Source of the DNA: CAZQRP01 sp964596125 | GTDB taxonomy: Bacteria; Chloroflexota; Dehalococcoidia; GIF9; UBA5629 | Assembly (NCBI GenBank): GCA_964596125.1 | Contig: CAZQRP010000006.1 | Span: forward strand, 1 to 64,000 | DNA length: 64,000 bases | Direction: 5' to 3' | Part shown: piece by piece, positions 62,104-64,000 of the stretch | Position numbering within the stretch: position 1 is the first letter of the stretch | Layout of the letters: every line of letters starts with the position of its first letter | Notes under the pieces: model-generated | What the model was told of the DNA's origin: nothing | The model's input: only the letters and a program-made list of their open reading frames with translations | The model's database searches: none | Made by a program: the position numbers and the translations under genes

Positions 62104-64000
62104 ATGATCAAAAGCAACCACAAGAATAAATTGATACTAAAACTGAGCATGGCATTAATCATGACTTTTTATCTCACAATGCTGTCCTCCCCGACACCGG
62201 CCAATGCAGGAATGATGCAATGGACCATCGTTGATACTCCAAGCAGCTCTTTCAATGTCATAGTCAATCCATCGGAAGTCAATGCTATTGCCATTGGCCC
62301 CGATGGTATTACCGTCTACGCTCTGGATATTCCTCATAGTAAAGTATATAAATCCATAGATGGCGGTATGAGATGGGATGATATTACCAGCTATCTGACT
62401 GGCGCCGGCGCTACCATGCCTGCCTGGGACATAGCTGTCGCTCCAGATAATCCCAACTTTGTAGCCCTGGTTACAACAAGTGCCGGACTCCCCAGAAACG
62501 TGTTTATCTCAGTCGATGGCGGTAGTATCTGGCAGAACACGAATTGCCCGGTAACCAGCAACATCGGTGCTATAGACATCTCCCCGAATTACGGTAGCTA
62601 TGACATCGTTATCGGCACCAGAACCGGGACTGGCGGCGGTACTGTCCATATATTCAAAACGCCCGGCTATGGTGGTTGGGTAGACCAGGGATTCACAGGC
62701 GATGTCCTGGCAGCCAGGTTCCCAACCACCTACACGAGTGATAGTAGCCTCGTGGTTGCCTCGGCTGATGGGACCGGTTCTTATGTCAATATCGGTGTTC
62801 GTGATATCATTGCCAACACCACTCACTGGGGTACGTGGGAACCCGTAGAAATTACAACTGCAGGCCCTGGCACGTCACCCAAAGTAAACCAGATTATTAC
62901 AGCCGACCTGGAACTTCCCTTCGATTTCTCAGGCCAGGTTGCCAGCCTGCGCCGCATCTACATCAGTACCAATGATGCCGGTGCATCGGGCAACGCTGGT
63001 GTTTACCGGGCAGACGATACTATTGTCCACAAGCTGATGCCCCCCCCCAGTGTCCAGGCGGTTTCCAGTATCGCCTATTACGGTGATTACAATGCTGGCA
63101 AACTTATGGTCGCTGAGGTCAAAGCCGATGCCTCTTCAGCAGCGGTCGACGTCTGGTATTGCTCCAACCCGGGAGCAACATGTCCACAATCAACATGCCT
63201 TATCTGGCAAAAATCAATTAAACCACCTACCGGAGGTGGTAATTCAGGGTATGCTAATGCACAGGTAGCCTGGAGCCCCGATGGCAGTAGATCCTATTGT
63301 GGCACCAGCTCGGCCAACCTCGACATTACAGGCTGGCCGAATGGCTATCTCACAAGCGGGACCCTCGATGAATCAGCATTCTCCGTTACCCTGGATAACG
63401 GAAGAAGCTGGAACCAACTAAGCCTTATTGATACTGAGGTAAGCTTCTTGTCAGATGTTACAGCCTCTACTAATTCCGATACCGTTTACCTGGCATCTAT
63501 TAACACCAATGGCGGATTTACTGGCTTCGATAGCCTGTGGCGAAGCACAGGTTACCCTTCAGGTAGAGTGTGGGAACGAGTGCTGTGTGTGCTCGCTACC
63601 AGCGATGACACAATTCTGCGAATGAGTCCGGCGCAAGCTGAACAATCCATCTTCATTGCTGTACGCTCTACCAGCGACCTGTTCCAATCTAAGGACTTCG
63701 GACAGACATGGGACAGAATACTTCCTGGTGTGAACATTACTGATTTTACAGTTACCACGATCGATGGTGTCCCTCATATGTTTGTCCTGGAAAATTACTT
63801 TGTCCGTAAAGGTAGTTATAGCAACCAGGTATGGAAATGGGGCATAAAATCAAATACCTCTCTAGACTCTGGCCATACTGTCACTGCTACAACTACAGGC
63901 ATAGTGCTGGTAGGCGATGCCACTCAGGGTATAATTGCTTATTCCGAGGACGGTGGCATACAGTTCACAAGACTTTCACCGATCCCCGTCGCCGGTAAAG
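62104..64000 (+). CDS. secreted BNR/sialidase-like repeat protein (runs off the window)
   Basis: ATG 62104 follows CAGGAG with 12 bases between. The open frame continues without a stop to the window end (more than 630 codons). A signal peptide (LIMTFYLTMLSSPTPANA) is followed by repeated blades with SxDGGxxW motifs (KSIDGGMRWDDIT, ISVDGGSIWQNT, LDNGRSWNQL, KDFGQTWDRIL), the Asp-box pattern of BNR/VPS10 propellers. No hydrolytic residues can be assigned. It probably forms an operon with the 59812 gene and may be its extracellular partner or an S-layer component. Confidence 0.8.
   Translation, partial: MIKSNHKNKLILKLSMALIMTFYLTMLSSPTPANAGMMQWTIVDTPSSSFNVIVNPSEVNAIAIGPDGITVYALDIPHSKVYKSIDGGMRWDDITSYLTGAGATMPAWDIAVAPDNPNFVALVTTSAGLPRNVFISVDGGSIWQNTNCPVTSNIGAIDISPNYGSYDIVIGTRTGTGGGTVHIFKTPGYGGWVDQGFTGDVLAARFPTTYTSDSSLVVASADGTGSYVNIGVRDIIANTTHWGTWEPVEITTAGPGTSPKVNQIITADLELPFDFSGQVASLRRIYISTNDAGASGNAGVYRADDTIVHKLMPPPSVQAVSSIAYYGDYNAGKLMVAEVKADASSAAVDVWYCSNPGATCPQSTCLIWQKSIKPPTGGGNSGYANAQVAWSPDGSRSYCGTSSANLDITGWPNGYLTSGTLDESAFSVTLDNGRSWNQLSLIDTEVSFLSDVTASTNSDTVYLASINTNGGFTGFDSLWRSTGYPSGRVWERVLCVLATSDDTILRMSPAQAEQSIFIAVRSTSDLFQSKDFGQTWDRILPGVNITDFTVTTIDGVPHMFVLENYFVRKGSYSNQVWKWGIKSNTSLDSGHTVTATTTGIVLVGDATQGIIAYSEDGGIQFTRLSPIPVAGK

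Overview
The window is a bacterial chromosome segment, most likely from an uncultured Chloroflexota (Dehalococcoidia-like) anaerobe. This assignment is an inference from gene content: an 11-haem cytochrome with a membrane cytochrome b, an NADH-oxidising iron-sulfur module, FdhD, a UbiD decarboxylase, a DUF5679-type zinc ribbon and many small lipoproteins. No phylogenetic marker beyond the 3' end of a 23S rRNA is present.

Layout. 0-0.3 kb: 23S rRNA tail and an initiator tRNA. 0.7-8.2 kb: cytochrome c/b pair, metallopeptidase, a NarL-type two-component system and small membrane proteins. 8.3-12 kb: an AT-richer defence-like segment (methyltransferase plus TIR-Mrr nuclease operon, and a DUF4268-type nuclease between direct repeats). 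12.3-13.7 kb: UbiD decarboxylase. 13.8-24.6 kb: a block of secreted or anchored proteins (amidohydrolase-like and chagasin-like lipoproteins, two large TolB/CARDB paralogues, an NHL/arylsulfotransferase-like propeller, a GGCT-like lipoprotein) lying between two copies of a 48-bp repeat. 25-32 kb: small genes, some too short for routine calling, FdhD, a broken 7TM sensor and several tRNA-derived repeats. 32-36.4 kb: NuoE/NuoF/HoxU-like diaphorase operon with a divergent LuxR-type regulator. 36.7-54.9 kb: ordinary metabolism, transport, signalling and proteolysis, including a selenocysteine MsrA interrupted by an in-frame UGA. 55-57.2 kb: two HEPN-like genes and a MazF toxin-antitoxin pair. 57.6-64 kb: MBL hydrolase, cation efflux, and two large exported proteins, the last running off the window.

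Two observations stand out. First, the 3' end of the initiator tRNA followed by a hairpin terminator recurs at least seven more times between 7.5 and 31.8 kb, always in the same orientation. Copies tend to diverge with distance from the intact tRNA, and pairs of copies enclose single small genes. This looks like serial integration at the tRNA, or a cassette system. Second, the msrA gene at 48.4-49.3 kb is a lipoprotein whose catalytic position is a TGA codon followed at the right distance by a bacterial SECIS-like hairpin.

All family assignments come from reading motifs. No database search was possible.
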